A stretch of DNA of 64,000 nucleotides from Adhaeribacter terrigena (GTDB taxonomy: Bacteria > Bacteroidota > Bacteroidia > Cytophagales > Hymenobacteraceae), in assembly GCF_016623615.1 (NCBI RefSeq), contig NZ_JAEHFX010000001.1, positions 496,001 through 560,000 of the forward strand, given 5' to 3'. The notes beneath the pieces are model-generated. The model made no database searches and was not told the origin of the DNA. It saw nothing but the letters and a program-made list of their open reading frames with translations. The translations under genes were made by a program, and so were the position numbers. How positions within the stretch are numbered: position 1 is the first letter of the stretch; every line of letters starts with the position of its first letter. Shown here one piece after another: positions 62,229-64,000 of the stretch.

Positions 62229-64000
62229 ATGGACATATTAAAAGAATTCCAGGCTGCAATTGAAATTGAATTTGCTAAAAATCTTCAGGAGTTTGAAGAG
62301 CAAAAGAAACTACCTTTAGACGAAAAGGTGGCTAAGGGTGTTACTATGACTAACCTAAAGGTTGAATTTGACTTTTATAATGGTTTGCCGAATCAGTATT
62401 GTTATTCGTTGTCAGGTTCTCAAGGATACATTTCGTCAGCGAAGATACTTTGTGACAACAATATCTCGAAATTCAAAGAAGGCAGCTCTGTTATTTTGAG
62501 TAATGGTGCACATCACTTTGAAATGGATATTGAAGAAGATAGTACAGAAAACTTTATTCTTAAACCCAGCGACTTCAATGTAAAGCACTGTTACATTGAC
62601 ACCAATAACTATCCAAATAATAATTGGGAAATAAATGCAGTAAATTCAGACATCAGCACTAAACTTCTTTTATATACTGGTGAAATTTTAAAAAACAAAG
62701 AAACAACGCTACGTAAAATTGATGACTTTTTAAACGGAATAACCAAAAATCACTTTCAAGATTATTCCCAAAAAAATGGCTACTTAAACGATTCGCAAAA
62801 CTCGGCTTATTTGAAAGCCATAAATGCGAGTGATTTTTGCCTTATTCAGGGTCCTCCTGGAACTGGTAAAACCGAAACCATCGGAAACATCGCAAAGCAC
62901 CTTATTGATTGTGGCTTAAAAGTATTCATTACTGCTCCAACTCATACGGCCATCAATAACTGTTTAAAAGCTGTTGCTTTAAAAGTTAAAGACAGTAGCA
63001 AAGTGATAAAGATTGGGGAAAAAGCAAGTAATAAAGAAGTACAGGAGAATCAATATGTGAGTAAGAAATCACGAGTAACATACTCCAGTTATTTAAATAA
63101 TTCCAGCTACAGCCAAAAAGGTATTGCAATAGGCTCAACAGCTTATTCGCTTTGTTATCCTGGTAGTAAAAAGCTTGACGGATGGGAGTTTGATGTTTGT
63201 ATTATAGATGAAGCGTCTCAATTGAGTATTCCATTATCCATAGCAGCAATGAGCAGGACAGGAAAATATATTTTCGTTGGCGATCACAAGCAACTTGACC
63301 CGATTATTCCAAAGGGTTCAAATAATGAGATGTTTGCAGAATCGATTTTTAGTAGACTGGCACGCATTTATCCCAACGAAATAAATCTCTTGAATACTTC
63401 CTATCGCCTTAATAACTCCCTCATTAAAATTCCAAACACCTTGTTTTATGAGAATCTACTTCAATCGGCTTCTTCTACACTAGAGGATAACTCGCAATAT
63501 ATTTGCAATTATCAATCTGAAATTTTAAATAGTGATGCTCATAAACTTATATTGCACAATGTTTTTGATGGAAATCATCGTTCACAACACGAGTCAAAGA
63601 TGGTTGCAGGTTTAGTTTCAGACCTCTTGCAAAACGGCGTGAATATCAAAGATATTGGTATTATGTCGCCATACAGAGCGCAAGTGAGGGAAATTAAAAA
63701 AGAGGTTAAAAAAGTACTGCCAAGGAGTATAATTAATCCATTCGAAACCTTACTTGTAGATACGGTTGATAGTATGCAGGGGCAGGAGAGGAATTATATC
63801 ATTTACAGTTTGGCTAACTCTCATCCACTTGAATCCATGAGGCGATTAGACTTTTTCTACAGCCCAAATAGATTGAATGTGGCCATTACCAGAGCAATTA
63901 AAAAATGTTTTGTAATAGCTAACAAAAAGGTGTTTGACATAATAGATGATGAGTTAAAAGTTCACAAGGAATATCAAGATATAAAAGACAATCTTGACGT
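62229..64000 (+). CDS. superfamily 1 helicase, Dna2/Upf1-like, incomplete at the window edge
   Basis: 590 codons to the right edge, without stop. An N-terminal ~200-residue region looks like a beta-barrel plus stalk (GSSVILSNGAHHFEMDIEED). Helicase motifs follow in order: Walker A QGPPGTGKTET at about 206-216, TAPTHTAINN, IIDEASQLSIP with the DEAS Walker B near 327, VGDHKQLDPII, NTSYRLN, DSMQGQERNYIIYSL and PNRLNVAITRAIKKCF. This is the AAA_11/AAA_12 arrangement of Dna2, Upf1 and Sen1-type helicases. The gene overlaps nothing but follows the nuclease gene with a one-base gap, so they form one operon. Only the C-terminus is missing. Confidence 0.9.
   Translation, partial: MDILKEFQAAIEIEFAKNLQEFEEQKKLPLDEKVAKGVTMTNLKVEFDFYNGLPNQYCYSLSGSQGYISSAKILCDNNISKFKEGSSVILSNGAHHFEMDIEEDSTENFILKPSDFNVKHCYIDTNNYPNNNWEINAVNSDISTKLLLYTGEILKNKETTLRKIDDFLNGITKNHFQDYSQKNGYLNDSQNSAYLKAINASDFCLIQGPPGTGKTETIGNIAKHLIDCGLKVFITAPTHTAINNCLKAVALKVKDSSKVIKIGEKASNKEVQENQYVSKKSRVTYSSYLNNSSYSQKGIAIGSTAYSLCYPGSKKLDGWEFDVCIIDEASQLSIPLSIAAMSRTGKYIFVGDHKQLDPIIPKGSNNEMFAESIFSRLARIYPNEINLLNTSYRLNNSLIKIPNTLFYENLLQSASSTLEDNSQYICNYQSEILNSDAHKLILHNVFDGNHRSQHESKMVAGLVSDLLQNGVNIKDIGIMSPYRAQVREIKKEVKKVLPRSIINPFETLLVDTVDSMQGQERNYIIYSLANSHPLESMRRLDFFYSPNRLNVAITRAIKKCFVIANKKVFDIIDDELKVHKEYQDIKDNLD

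Noticed and set aside
1-64000. CRISPR array, rRNA or tRNA genes
   Set aside because: No regularly spaced direct repeats and no cloverleaf or rRNA segments were seen by eye; a covariance search could not be run.

Overview
The window looks like a chromosomal segment of a Bacteroidota bacterium, most likely order Cytophagales and probably the Hymenobacteraceae neighbourhood (Adhaeribacter/Pontibacter/Rufibacter-like). The grounds are two type IX secretion (T9SS) cargo proteins with C-terminal sorting domains, a gene of the PorD/DUF4835 family, the bamD-rpoZ-coaC/coaB-porD-recN cluster typical of the phylum, BshA, TAnnTTTG-type -7 promoter boxes, a Bacteroidetes-type MutL, and fused DAHP synthase-chorismate mutase. 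Genus is an inference from gene style only. No rRNA, tRNA or CRISPR array was seen.

Layout. 1-8.6 kb: end of an ABC-2 permease, a ChaN-like protein, an IscA-type Fe-S protein, a small membrane protein, two tandem T9SS cargo paralogues and bshA. 8.6-9.6 kb: a gene-free block of nested repeats. 9.6-26 kb: GH3/beta-lactamase fusion, mutL, two rhomboid proteases, a DEAD-box helicase, mdh, a flavoprotein oxidase, a DUF2252 protein and tilS. 26.4-33.6 kb: envelope and housekeeping run (OstA/LptA-like protein, bamD, rpoZ, coaC and coaB as two separate frames, porD-like gene, a 75-aa Sm-fold-like protein, recN). 33.8-47.5 kb: fabI, cupin, Kazal lipoprotein, two YtxH stress proteins, lysS, two unknown proteins, a trans-sulfuration PLP enzyme, a Prc-type protease, a stress protein, a TonB-domain lipoprotein and proline dehydrogenase. 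47.7-60.1 kb: DAHP synthase-chorismate mutase, a SERCA-like Ca2+ ATPase, a Crp-family regulator, DinB protein, aroB-aroA, a BtuF-like protein, M42 aminopeptidase and an acyl-CoA carboxylase beta subunit. 60.3-64 kb: a clearly more AT-rich two-gene unit encoding a protein with two predicted PD-(D/E)XK nuclease domains and, one base further on, a Dna2/Upf1-like superfamily 1 helicase that runs off the window.

Two things stand out. First, about forty copies of a degenerate near-palindromic 16-18 bp box (roughly AAAACSMTAKSGTTTT, seen in both orientations) lie in almost every gap between genes from 1 to 60.2 kb, often touching a stop codon, and none was seen in the AT-rich right end. Second, the nuclease-helicase pair at the right edge looks like horizontally acquired nucleic-acid processing machinery, plausibly an undescribed defence module. 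Larger interspersed repeats (a ~450-500 bp element in three copies and a ~200 bp palindromic MITE-like element in three copies, one nested inside the other) fill the gene-poor gaps.

Several starts are placed inside longer open frames (bshA, mutL, DEAD helicase, bamD, lysS, Prc protease, DAHP synthase, DinB, M42 peptidase, Kazal lipoprotein), because family N-termini, a promoter box or the intergenic box show that the longer version would run into non-coding DNA.
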